Assembly: GCA_910587045.1 (NCBI GenBank)
Contig: CAJULG010000003.1
Location: 96,221-160,220, forward strand
Direction: 5' to 3'
Length of the DNA: 64,000 nt
Source of the DNA: an uncultured Lachnospiraceae bacterium
GTDB lineage: Bacteria > Bacillota > Clostridia > Lachnospirales > Lachnospiraceae
The translations under genes and the position numbers were made by a program. How positions within the stretch are numbered: the first letter of the stretch is position 1; the number at the start of each line of letters is the position of its first letter. This document shows positions 16,933 through 25,030 of the stretch, piece after piece. Under the pieces are notes generated by a model. That model saw nothing but the letters and a program-made list of their open reading frames with translations, searched no databases and was not told the origin of the DNA.

Positions 16933-17679
16933 TCATTCTGAAATATATTTTAGGTATGCACTGACGAATTCATGATATTTATATTTGGAAATCAGCAGCC
17001 GGTCTCCGTTCTTCATAAGTACCTCCGACCGGTCATAATGCTCCACATACCGCATGTTGATCAGATATCCCTTATGAACCCTGAAAAAATCCGGTTTCAG
17101 CGACTGCTCCAGTTCACTGATCTTATCATAGAATTCTATCGTTTCATCCGAAAGGTACAGGATGACCTTCCGGTTGCTGCTCTCAATATAGTAGACAGTA
17201 TCCGCCGGAATCCTGCGGAGTTGTCCCTTGTTCTTTACCAGAATCTCCTTCCTCTCCTCCCGTCCGGGCTGCAGCAGATGCTGATATTCCCGAACCGCCT
17301 GTGCAAAGACCGCCTGAAATTCCGGCTCCTTTACCGGTTTTACCAGATACTGGAATGCATTCACTGCAAATGCGGATTGCATATGTTCCATCGACCCCGT
17401 CACAAAGATCAACAGGGGAAGACTTCCCCAGATTGCTTTATCCTGGCGTTCCATGCTCCTGCGAAGCTGTCTGGCAACTGCCATACCGTCCATATCCTGT
17501 AATGTAATATCCAGAAACAACAGATCAATGGCCTCAGCCCTGTCATTCTCAGCCTGATAGGCCAACAGCTCCTTTCCGGAACAAAATTCCGTAATGGCAC
17601 AGTCCTCTCCCTGCTGCTCGATTAATTGCCGGAGATAGCTGCGGATATATTCTTCATCATCACAAATTGCAATATGCAA
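16933..17679 (-). CDS. AgrA-like response regulator with LytTR DNA-binding domain
   Basis: This response regulator of 248 residues has a receiver domain at 1-125. The acidic pocket is CDDEE and the phospho-acceptor is Asp57 in LLFLDITLQDMDG, with Thr (FVTGS) and Lys (LVKPVKEPEF) also in place. Residues 140-246 form a LytTR domain (DTVYYIESSNRKVILYLSD, FFRVHKGYLINMRYVEHYDR). LytTR proteins bind direct repeats about two helical turns apart, and exactly such repeats stand in front of this gene (17748-17781). The partner kinase follows in the operon. Position between flagellin and the sigma-28 cluster hints at control of flagellar functions; that is inference. Confidence 0.88.
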   Translation of the reverse strand: MHIAICDDEEYIRSYLRQLIEQQGEDCAITEFCSGKELLAYQAENDRAEAIDLLFLDITLQDMDGMAVARQLRRSMERQDKAIWGSLPLLIFVTGSMEHMQSAFAVNAFQYLVKPVKEPEFQAVFAQAVREYQHLLQPGREERKEILVKNKGQLRRIPADTVYYIESSNRKVILYLSDETIEFYDKISELEQSLKPDFFRVHKGYLINMRYVEHYDRSEVLMKNGDRLLISKYKYHEFVSAYLKYISE

Positions 17680-17730
17680 AGCCTCTCACCTCATATTTTC
17701 TATTTCTGTCTATATATCGACAAGAAAACG

Positions 17731-17781
17731 CCTATTTGCACCAAAAATGTTGCAAATAGACGTTTCCTTGTTGCAAATAGA
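17731..17781 (-). promoter_or_regulatory. Direct repeats with 21-bp period plus inverted copy: probable LytTR binding site
   Basis: TGTTGCAAATAGA occurs twice without mismatch (17748-17760 and 17769-17781), exactly 21 bp apart, i.e. two helical turns. A third, inverted 10-bp copy (CCTATTTGCA, 17731-17740) makes a 15-bp stem with the first repeat and could also act as a terminator for flagellin. A TGATATAAT extended -10 touches the outer repeat. The site lies about 50-100 nt before the LytTR regulator gene, which suggests autoregulation. Confidence 0.6.
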
Positions 17782-17811
17782 TTATATCACAGGGGATTTT
17801 GCAGTGTCTGA

Positions 17812-19338
17812 TCACTGCTGTAACAGCTGAAGAATGCTCTCCGGATGCGCATTTGCCTTGGCAAGTACATTGGTCGCAGTCTGTGTCAGCAGATTCTGCT
17901 GGGTATAATTCACCATTTCCTCTGCCATATCACTGTCCAGTATATGTGACAAAGCGTTTGTCATGCTCTCCTCTGAGATCTCTAAGCTGCTTTCTGTATG
18001 CTCCAAACGGTTTTGATAGGCTCCCAGCTTGGAGCGGATCTCTGATACCTTCTTAATGGCCTGATCGACCTTCTCGATCGCTTCGCTGGCATCTATGGCA
18101 GCGACAACATTTATATCCTCGATTCCTAACAGTTGCGGAGAAACCTCCGGAATCGTAACGGTCATGGTTTCCTCCTGATTGGCACCAATCTGGAATACCA
18201 TCTGTCCGGCACTCAATACCTCTATCTTGGCATCAAATGCAGTGCCGCCGGCCGGAACTGCACTTCCTGTAGTTCCCATTGCCGGATCCGTAAATTCTGT
18301 ACCACAGGCGCCCTGCCTTGCTTCCAGTACCATACGGAATCCACTGTTATCGGTGATCGTTATTTCATTTCCGTCGCAGGTAACTGTGGCTGTCGGAGAA
18401 AATCCATCTCCCAGGGATGCCTTTACATCCGTTCCGATTGCAACACCATCCTGGATTCCCAGCAGATTTCCCAAAGCAGGATTGCTGCATGAAATGTCAA
18501 TCTTTTCAGATGAGCCATAAAAATCGGATACAATGACCATCTGTCCTCCATTACCGAATGGATTCGTGCTAGGCTCATACCCGGCATCCTGCGGAAGTCC
18601 GGACGTTGTATCCAGACTGTCTACTGTAAATACCCGATTGCCGGTCCAGTCACACAGCTCTTTGATCTTTGAATATACTTCATCTGCCGTGTCGCCTGCT
18701 TTTATCTCAACGCTTTCACCGTTAATACTGATCGTTCCTGCCTGTGCCGGTGTAATGGTACTGCCTGCCGCCATGCCAATAGCACCGCCGACAGAGACTG
18801 CCTGTCTGGCATCCTGCGTAACAGTAACGGAATATTCCTTCTGGCTGACGGAATCCGATATCTCCATAGACCGCATTCCCTTTACCACATTACCGGTATC
18901 AATATAACTTGCAGGCCCCAGGTCACCATTCAAAAGCTTCTTTTGATTAAAATGCGTATGATCAGAGATTCTTTGGATCTCGTCATTCATGACCTCAATC
19001 TCATCCTGAATCGTCTGACGATCCTCCGGACAGGTCACTTCGTTAGCCGCCTTTACCGTCAGTTCCTTCATTCTCTGAAGCATTGCATGAACCTCAGTCA
19101 ACGCTCCTTCTGCTGTCTCCATAACGGATACACCGTCTCCGGCATTCCGGTTCGCCTGCTGCAGGCTGCGAATCTGGGAACGCATCTTCTGTGAGATCGC
19201 CAGTCCGGCAGAATCATCCTTTGCATAATTGATGCGGTACCCTGACGACAATCGTTCGATGGCAGTAGCCATGGAACCATGGTTCTTGTTCAATCTGTTA
19301 TTGGCAATCATAGCCGTAATATTCGCGTTAATCCGCAA
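17812..19338 (-). CDS. fliC: Flagellin
   Basis: This is the main filament subunit, exported by the flagellar type III system. The protein of 508 residues has the conserved N-terminal D0/D1 part (ITAMIANNRLNKNHGSMATA, IERLSSGYRINYAKDDSAGL) and C-terminal D1/D0 part (SHILDSDMAEEMVNYTQQNL, then TQTATNVLAKANAHPESILQ). A variable outer region of about 260 residues lies between them. The likely start is a TTG at 19338, which gives MRINANITAM and has AAAGGGG 8 nt upstream. A GTG three codons earlier overlaps that ribosome site. It has its own sigma-28 promoter and a long leader. No FliW/CsrA genes are in the window. Confidence 0.93.
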   Translation of the reverse strand: MRINANITAMIANNRLNKNHGSMATAIERLSSGYRINYAKDDSAGLAISQKMRSQIRSLQQANRNAGDGVSVMETAEGALTEVHAMLQRMKELTVKAANEVTCPEDRQTIQDEIEVMNDEIQRISDHTHFNQKKLLNGDLGPASYIDTGNVVKGMRSMEISDSVSQKEYSVTVTQDARQAVSVGGAIGMAAGSTITPAQAGTISINGESVEIKAGDTADEVYSKIKELCDWTGNRVFTVDSLDTTSGLPQDAGYEPSTNPFGNGGQMVIVSDFYGSSEKIDISCSNPALGNLLGIQDGVAIGTDVKASLGDGFSPTATVTCDGNEITITDNSGFRMVLEARQGACGTEFTDPAMGTTGSAVPAGGTAFDAKIEVLSAGQMVFQIGANQEETMTVTIPEVSPQLLGIEDINVVAAIDASEAIEKVDQAIKKVSEIRSKLGAYQNRLEHTESSLEISEESMTNALSHILDSDMAEEMVNYTQQNLLTQTATNVLAKANAHPESILQLLQQ

Positions 19339-19514
19339 TGTATACACCCCTTTTCATTCCCGCGAGCTGCACTCCAGGCCTCAAAGAGAACCTGATATCT
19401 GTCGGAAGAGCAGTATCCTCTGCCTTCTGCTGCGTGGTTTTTGACTTAGAGGTTCTTCATAAGCTATCATCCTTGATCCGTTATTCCGAAACCGTCTTCC
19501 TGTCTATGATTAAA

Positions 19515-19542
19515 TTATCGGTGCAGTTCAGGAAAATCTTTA
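19515..19542 (-). promoter_or_regulatory. Sigma-28 promoter of the flagellin gene
   Basis: TAAAGATT, 12 nt, then ACCGATAA on the minus strand match the sigma-28 consensus in 7/8 and 7/8 positions, with one extra spacer base. The transcript would have a leader of about 170 nt. Within it, ATCAAGGATGAT (19467-19478) resembles a CsrA binding site, as known for the hag leader in B. subtilis. Confidence 0.75.
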
Positions 19543-19581
19543 GGGGTAATTTTATATCTGCGCAATTTCCTGTCTGATTCT

Positions 19582-20244
19582 CTAAACCAAGTATAAATAT
19601 ACCAGCATAAAATGACAGAAGCTTCCCCCCAGGCAGAACAGATGAAAGATCTCATGCGTTCCAAAGTTCTTATGCTTTTTATTGAAGCCCGTTCCTTTCA
19701 GCGCATAAATGATACCACCTATCGTATAGATGATACCCCCTGCCAGCAGCCAGGCAAATGCACTGGTTCCTGCATTCCGGATGAAAAACGGCGCTGCGAT
19801 CATACAAAGCCAGCCCATGATGATATACATGACAGAGGATACCCATTTCGGACAGGTCACCCAGACCATCTTAAAGGTAATCCCCAGGGCGGCTATGGTC
19901 CAGATCGTAGTTAACAGCCAGTATCCCATGGCATTATTCAGTCCCATGACACAGACCGGGGTATAGGTTCCTGCGATCAGAACGAATATCATGGCATGAT
20001 CCAGCTTTTTTAATACCTTGTTTACCTTCTCTGATATATCAAAGGTATGATAGGTCGTGCTGGCGCCATACAGCAGGATCATACTGACAATAAAAATAAC
20101 GGATGCTGTAATATGTCCCTTATCAATGCTGCCGACTGCCTTGATGATCAATGGAGCTGCGGCAGCAGCAGCCATAAACATACCGATAAAATGTGTAATA
20201 GCACTTCCCGGCTCCTTAATTTTATGCGTTCTAACAGTTTCCAC
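19582..20244 (-). CDS. Hemolysin III / PAQR family membrane protein
   Basis: This integral membrane protein of the YqfA/TrhA group has 220 residues and seven predicted helices. The family metal-site residues are present: S-x3-H in LLYGASTTYHTF, Asp in LKKLDHAMIFVLIAGTYTPV, and H-x3-H in EIFHLFCLGGSFCHF. The name 'hemolysin' is historical. Members are linked to membrane fluidity or energy homeostasis and no toxin role should be read from it. The start is a GTG at 20244 with AGGAGG 8 nt upstream. A longer reading frame upstream runs through a dispersed repeat and is not real coding sequence. Confidence 0.88.
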   Translation of the reverse strand: METVRTHKIKEPGSAITHFIGMFMAAAAAAPLIIKAVGSIDKGHITASVIFIVSMILLYGASTTYHTFDISEKVNKVLKKLDHAMIFVLIAGTYTPVCVMGLNNAMGYWLLTTIWTIAALGITFKMVWVTCPKWVSSVMYIIMGWLCMIAAPFFIRNAGTSAFAWLLAGGIIYTIGGIIYALKGTGFNKKHKNFGTHEIFHLFCLGGSFCHFMLVYLYLV

Positions 20245-20307
20245 ATAGATTACCTCCTTTATTTTCAAATGATTAGGCCATTTATAATCCAGACCAGTTA
20301 TGTTATG

Positions 20308-20456
20308 ATATACGCAAACACAATTCGTCAAGCGGATGCAAAGCAGACATTTGACGAATGTGCGCGAACCATGATGAAGCAAGGCGAAATCATGGTGTAA
20401 TATACGCGAACACAATTCGTCAAGCGGATGCGAAGCAGACATTTGACGAATTCATG
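20308..20456 (+). repeat. Dispersed repeat, one full 92-bp copy plus one partial copy in tandem
   Basis: Two tandem units begin ATATACGC at 20308 and 20400 (period 92). The second is shortened after ATTTGACGAATT. A third copy with the same start, GCGAAGCAGACATTTG core and end lies inverted at 52111-52196, next to the ABC-F gene. The intergenic stretch 20245-20649 otherwise holds only the AT-rich promoter region of the nitrilase gene. No transposase or clear target duplication was seen. Confidence 0.75.
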
Positions 20457-20649
20457 GTAAGACACTTTACTGAAAGTCTGTTGCATGAAATCCATATGTC
20501 GAAATATCAATATTTCGCTATATGGTTTTAAAAACCACGTTATCTTGATTTGATATTATCATATGTGGTTGTTGAATACAAGTGTTATTTTAATTATTTT
20601 TTCTGAAATAGAATCATATTATTCATTTTTTTTAAAAAGGAGTGTCTTT

Positions 20650-21432
20650 ATGAAAATTGCATTAACGCAGATGAATATTTTTTGGGAGGATCCTGCCAGA
20701 AACCGGGAGGTCTGCCGGAGACTGACGAAAAACGCAAAAGAACAGGGCTGTGACTGGATCGTTTTTCCGGAACTGACATTGACCGGTTTTACTATGCGGC
20801 CGGAGGAATTTGGCGAGGCTATATATGAGGACGATGCTCCTACCTGTCAGTTCTTCCGTTCTCTGTCCATGCAGCATTCCATCTCCATTGCTTATGGAGC
20901 GATCGCTTCTGACAATGGGAGGTATTATAATCAGCTAATTCTTCTGGAACCGGCGGAAACCCTGATGATATACAACAAGATCCACCCCTTTTCTTATGGA
21001 GAGGAAGCCAGACATTATACGGGCGGGGATCAGATTGTTGTCTGCCGACAGGCGGATATCCTGCTGTCCGGCTTTATCTGTTATGACCTTCGTTTTCCGG
21101 AGATCTTTCAGATTGCTTCTAAGGATGCAGTGATCATCTTCGTCATTGCAAACTGGCCGGAGGAACGCATTTCCCACTGGTATAGTCTGCTACAGGCAAG
21201 AGCCATAGAAAACCAGTGCTTTATCGTGGGCGTTAACCGGACCGGTCAGGGAGGCGGTCTTTACTATCCTCCCAGTTCTGTGGCATTTAATCCTTATGGA
21301 GAACGTATCACCACAGAGAGTAACGAAGAATTGCTGTATGCGGATATCGACCCGGCACTGGCAGAACAATACCGAAGGGAGTTTCCAGTCAAGTCTGACC
21401 GGAGGAGCGGATTTTATCGTGATTTTATATAA
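20650..21432 (+). CDS. Carbon-nitrogen hydrolase of the nitrilase superfamily (omega-amidase-like)
   Basis: This cytosolic amidase of 260 residues has the complete catalytic triad: Glu41 in WIVFPELTLTGF, Lys110 in MIYNKIHPFSYGEE, and Cys144 in SGFICYDLRFPE. The pattern FPELTLTGF, together with WYSLLQARAIENQCFIVGVN further on, places it with omega-amidase and related deaminated-glutamine/glutamate-type amidases. The substrate cannot be fixed from sequence. The start at 20650 has GGAG 7 nt upstream; the 29 codons before it are AT-rich and unlike coding sequence. It is read divergently from the hemolysin III gene. Confidence 0.9.
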   Translation: MKIALTQMNIFWEDPARNREVCRRLTKNAKEQGCDWIVFPELTLTGFTMRPEEFGEAIYEDDAPTCQFFRSLSMQHSISIAYGAIASDNGRYYNQLILLEPAETLMIYNKIHPFSYGEEARHYTGGDQIVVCRQADILLSGFICYDLRFPEIFQIASKDAVIIFVIANWPEERISHWYSLLQARAIENQCFIVGVNRTGQGGGLYYPPSSVAFNPYGERITTESNEELLYADIDPALAEQYRREFPVKSDRRSGFYRDFI

Positions 21433-21470
21433 TCGGCTACAGTTTTTTTCCGTTTTCACCGAAATAATAA

Positions 21471-21497
21471 TTGTAACCCTGCATACGCCGGTTACAA
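21471..21497 (+). promoter_or_regulatory. 8-bp inverted repeat before the FliK-like gene
   Basis: TTGTAACC and GGTTACAA flank an 11-nt spacer, about 30 nt before the start codon of the large FliK-like gene. It could be an operator or a weak terminator of the nitrilase gene; there is no T-run. Function is not established. Confidence 0.35.
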
Positions 21498-21527
21498 CAA
21501 TACTTTAAGGAAAAGGAACGATGCGCA

Positions 21528-24500
21528 ATGTCATATCAATATAGCAATTCAGGAGCATATTTAAATCTTCCGGGCACCGGAGCTTCAGGGGTAAATACAG
21601 GGAACCGCTACAGCCAGACCGTCGGCGGCGGAGAACATTCCAACTCCCATTATCTGGGTGCAGTTGGAGATATCCTGACCGGAACCCTGATACAGGGGGG
21701 AGAGTCGCCGATCGTTGAGATGAACGGGACACCGATCCAGGTACGTTCAACAGCGCTGAAGGATATCCAGCCGGGAGAACAGATCTATCTGCAGATCACC
21801 CAGAGCTGTTCTTCTGAAATCACCATGAAATTAGTCAATCAAAAGGAGCTGCCTGTGAATACCCGGAGCGGGGCCATGCAGACAGAGATAAGAAAGAATA
21901 CGGCAACGTTTGTAGAAAACTGGAAGCAGAATCAGCAGAACAATACTTCCGAAGCAGAACAGATGCAGGAGGATGCCGATTATATTCTCCAGAGCATAAC
22001 AGATGAGGAGAAGGCCCGCCTGCGTCAGATGGGACTTGAAATCACCAGCTCCAACGTGACATTAATAAAGGGGATCTTAACCCAGATGCGTGGCAATGAA
22101 CATAAGGAGGAATTCCAGGAAACGCTGGATAACATCCGCCGCCAGATCCTTCTGGAGAATCCGCCAAAGGCTTCCGGGGATGTACAGATTCATATCCAGG
22201 AGGATACCCTTGATGTCTCTGCGCTTACACGGGAGGCCAATTCATTGCTTCCGGTCACGGAAGAACAGACTGCCTATTTTATTCAGAATGAATGTGCGAT
22301 CAGCATTGATAACCTGTACAAGGCGGAGTATTGCGGTACTGCCTCCTCCGAAGGACAGGGCATCTCCGAGGACGCCTTTCAACAGCTGCGTCCGCAGATT
22401 GAGCATAACATAAGAGCGGCAGGTATGGAGGTGAACGCAGCCAGCCTGAATGCTGCCCGCTTCTTATTAGACCATCAGCTTCCGGTCAATTCGGATTCCC
22501 TGTCTTTGTATACAGCGATCCAGAATATTAACGCAAACGGATTTCTGGACACGCAGGTCGCAGATCGTTTTATGGATGCTTCTGCAGAAGCGCTCGCAGG
22601 AAGATCCGTTTCTTATAAGGAAACATTGACTGTCGAATTTTACCGCAGCACTGAATTGTATTTTCCTTCTGCAGGAAGGGTTGCCGATCAGATGCAGGAA
22701 GACATGCAACAGATTACGGAAACCGCCCTTCAGAAGTTTGCAGAAACCGGACTTCCGTATACATTAGAGAATCTTTCCGCCTTCTGCCGGAATGCAGGAT
22801 ACAGAGATATCGCTGATCAAACGTATACAGATTCTTTCAGTAATCCTGCCATGGAGACAGGCAGCATAAAAACCGAAAAACGCAATACGAATGCGGAACT
22901 GGAGGCAATGACTGCTCACCGGCAGTTAGAAGAGTTGCGCCTGAAAATGACATGGGAGGCCAGCTATAGCCTTGCCATTGAGGATATCCATATCCGTGCA
23001 AAGGAATTAACTCAGGTAGTGGAAGCGCTTCGTAACCAGGAGAGGGATTACTGTCGTCAGCAGTTCCAGGCGGAGGGTGTGGAACCTTCTGCAGCACTTC
23101 TTAAACTGGTGCAGGATACCAATCACAAGGTGCAGGAGCTGCCTTATCTGCCTGCTGCCGCATTGGGTGTCACCTTATTATCCAGCTCCTTTACTGTAGA
23201 ACGTCTTCATGCTGCCGGTACTGCTTCCCTGCAGGAAATGAATGTCAGCATCTCCTATACAAAGGCTGCTGCCTATGAAACCCTGATGACCCGTCCCCGC
23301 AGTGATATGGGAGACTCCATCGAAAAGGCGTTCCGTAATGTCGACGATATACTGGAGGATTTAGAGCTTCCTGCAACAGAGGACAATCAGCGTGCAGTCC
23401 GTATTCTTGGTTATAACCAGATGGAGATCACACCGGAGAATCTTGACCAGATCAAAGCGGCAGACAAACAGGTACAGACATTAATTCAGAACCTGCAGCC
23501 ATCTGTTGTCCTGAACCTTGTCCGGGATGGTGTGAATCCGTTGAATATGGCGATCGATCAGTTAAATGATCTGGTTCAGGAATATATAAACGAAGAAGAT
23601 ATTGCTGAGGAGGAAAAATACAGCGCCTTCCTGCAAAAGCTGGATCGACATGGAGCGATTACCCGGGAGGAGCGAAAAGGCTATATCGGCATTTACCGTC
23701 TGCTGAATAAGGTAACCAGATCCAAAGGTAAGGATATCGGTACTCTGGTGCGTAACGGTCAGGACATCACATTGCAGAACCTGCTTACCGCTCATCGCAG
23801 CAATCGTGCAACAGGACTGGATACCACTGTGGATGAGGACTTTGGCGGACTGGAGATCACTGCTGATGATGATTCTATCAGCGATCAGATTCAGGAAGGC
23901 GTTACTGCCCGATATAATCAACAGTTAGCAGAACAATTACAGAACCGGATCACACCGGAGCTGATCGACGATATGGTAGAGGAGGCCTCCAGAGGTACCA
24001 CTCTGGAAGAATTCTTTGATACGATTCAAAAGCAGTTGACGGAGGAACCGGATACCAGAGAGGCATCATCCCTGTGGAATTCCGGAGAGGAACCGGCGGC
24101 CGCCGCCATTCAGGATATGCAGCTTCAGAATATTGAAGCCTTTGATGAAGCGTCTTATCGTTTCATGCGAACCATGGAGATCTTTCCATCCATTACCAAT
24201 ATGATCATGACCGCTGAACTGCTAAAGGGAACCGGCGGTATCTTCCGGGAGATTGCCGGTATACATAAGAATACTGCTAAGGATGCAGCTGCCGGTGACG
24301 AAGCAGAGAATGCCACGGACACGGAAGACTCCATCGGCGAACAGCTTGACACTCTGCCGGAACATCTGAATTCTCCGGAGGAAATGGAGCAGGCTTATGC
24401 AAGGTTAGAGGACAGCGTTACGGAAACCGTTCACCAGAAGGACAATACCGGAACCATTACTGCCAAGGACATCCAGTCTTTAAAACAGATTCGTGCCGGC

Positions 24501-24881
24501 CTTCGGATCATGCAGAAAATGAGCCGCAGGGAACAGTTCCAGATTCCGTTCTCCTTCCAGGGCGAATGGAATGTGATCAACCTTTCTGTCATACAGAATG
24601 CAGAGACCAGAGGGTTATTGCAGGCAGATATTCCGACCAGGGAATACGGAACGATCTCCGCTTCTCTGTCCTGGAAACAGACTCACTGGGAGGGTACCAT
24701 ATCCGCAGATCAGCCGGAAGGAACTGCTCTTCTGGAACGAAACTCTGCGCTTATCTCTGATACGCTGGATCAGATCACCGCCGGAGATAAAGCAACTGCT
24801 TCCGAACAGGAGCCGGCCACCGGTGAGATGTACCGGATGGCAAAGCAGCTTGTAATGCTGTTCCGCCATTTGGAAGCATAA
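21528..24881 (+). CDS. Very large FliK-like protein (DUF6240-type), possible hook-length/flagellar factor
   Basis: This polypeptide of 1117 residues has no signal peptide or membrane helix. Its ends resemble the two ends of FliK-like proteins. Residues 45-105 read GDILTGTLIQGGESPIVEMN and PGEQIYLQITQSCSSEITMK, an N-terminal beta module. Residues 1015-1100 read IPFSFQGEWNVINLSVIQNA and GTISASLSWKQTHWEGTISA, followed by a helix, as in the FliK C-terminal export-switch domain. In between are about 900 mostly helical residues with repeated patterns such as TPENLDQIKAAD and SSNVTLIKGIL ('position-x-N-l' helices). FliK is usually 350-500 residues. The DUF6240 name is from memory. AAAAGGAA precedes the ATG. 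Confidence 0.6.
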   Translation: MSYQYSNSGAYLNLPGTGASGVNTGNRYSQTVGGGEHSNSHYLGAVGDILTGTLIQGGESPIVEMNGTPIQVRSTALKDIQPGEQIYLQITQSCSSEITMKLVNQKELPVNTRSGAMQTEIRKNTATFVENWKQNQQNNTSEAEQMQEDADYILQSITDEEKARLRQMGLEITSSNVTLIKGILTQMRGNEHKEEFQETLDNIRRQILLENPPKASGDVQIHIQEDTLDVSALTREANSLLPVTEEQTAYFIQNECAISIDNLYKAEYCGTASSEGQGISEDAFQQLRPQIEHNIRAAGMEVNAASLNAARFLLDHQLPVNSDSLSLYTAIQNINANGFLDTQVADRFMDASAEALAGRSVSYKETLTVEFYRSTELYFPSAGRVADQMQEDMQQITETALQKFAETGLPYTLENLSAFCRNAGYRDIADQTYTDSFSNPAMETGSIKTEKRNTNAELEAMTAHRQLEELRLKMTWEASYSLAIEDIHIRAKELTQVVEALRNQERDYCRQQFQAEGVEPSAALLKLVQDTNHKVQELPYLPAAALGVTLLSSSFTVERLHAAGTASLQEMNVSISYTKAAAYETLMTRPRSDMGDSIEKAFRNVDDILEDLELPATEDNQRAVRILGYNQMEITPENLDQIKAADKQVQTLIQNLQPSVVLNLVRDGVNPLNMAIDQLNDLVQEYINEEDIAEEEKYSAFLQKLDRHGAITREERKGYIGIYRLLNKVTRSKGKDIGTLVRNGQDITLQNLLTAHRSNRATGLDTTVDEDFGGLEITADDDSISDQIQEGVTARYNQQLAEQLQNRITPELIDDMVEEASRGTTLEEFFDTIQKQLTEEPDTREASSLWNSGEEPAAAAIQDMQLQNIEAFDEASYRFMRTMEIFPSITNMIMTAELLKGTGGIFREIAGIHKNTAKDAAAGDEAENATDTEDSIGEQLDTLPEHLNSPEEMEQAYARLEDSVTETVHQKDNTGTITAKDIQSLKQIRAGLRIMQKMSRREQFQIPFSFQGEWNVINLSVIQNAETRGLLQADIPTREYGTISASLSWKQTHWEGTISADQPEGTALLERNSALISDTLDQITAGDKATASEQEPATGEMYRMAKQLVMLFRHLEA

Positions 24882-24951
24882 ACGAAATACTGACACGAAA
24901 TCCATGGCAAAAAATGTCGAACAATGGTATACTGTTTACAATAGCTTCCTC

Positions 24952-24978
24952 ATATAAGCATCTGACAGGTGCTTATAT
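24952..24978 (+). promoter_or_regulatory. Hairpin in the flotillin leader
   Basis: ATATAAGCATCT can pair with AGGTGCTTATAT (12 bp including one G-U) around a 3-nt loop, 52 nt before the flotillin start. No T-run follows, so it is more likely an mRNA leader structure or operator than a terminator. Confidence 0.4.
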
Positions 24979-25030
24979 CGGGGAACTATTCTTATACACT
25001 AATATTTTATATCATAAGGGAGGGTTTTTT

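Noticed and set aside
19582..20244. Hemolysin as a virulence factor
   Set aside because: The PAQR/hemolysin III family is named historically; the sequence shows only a conserved membrane protein.
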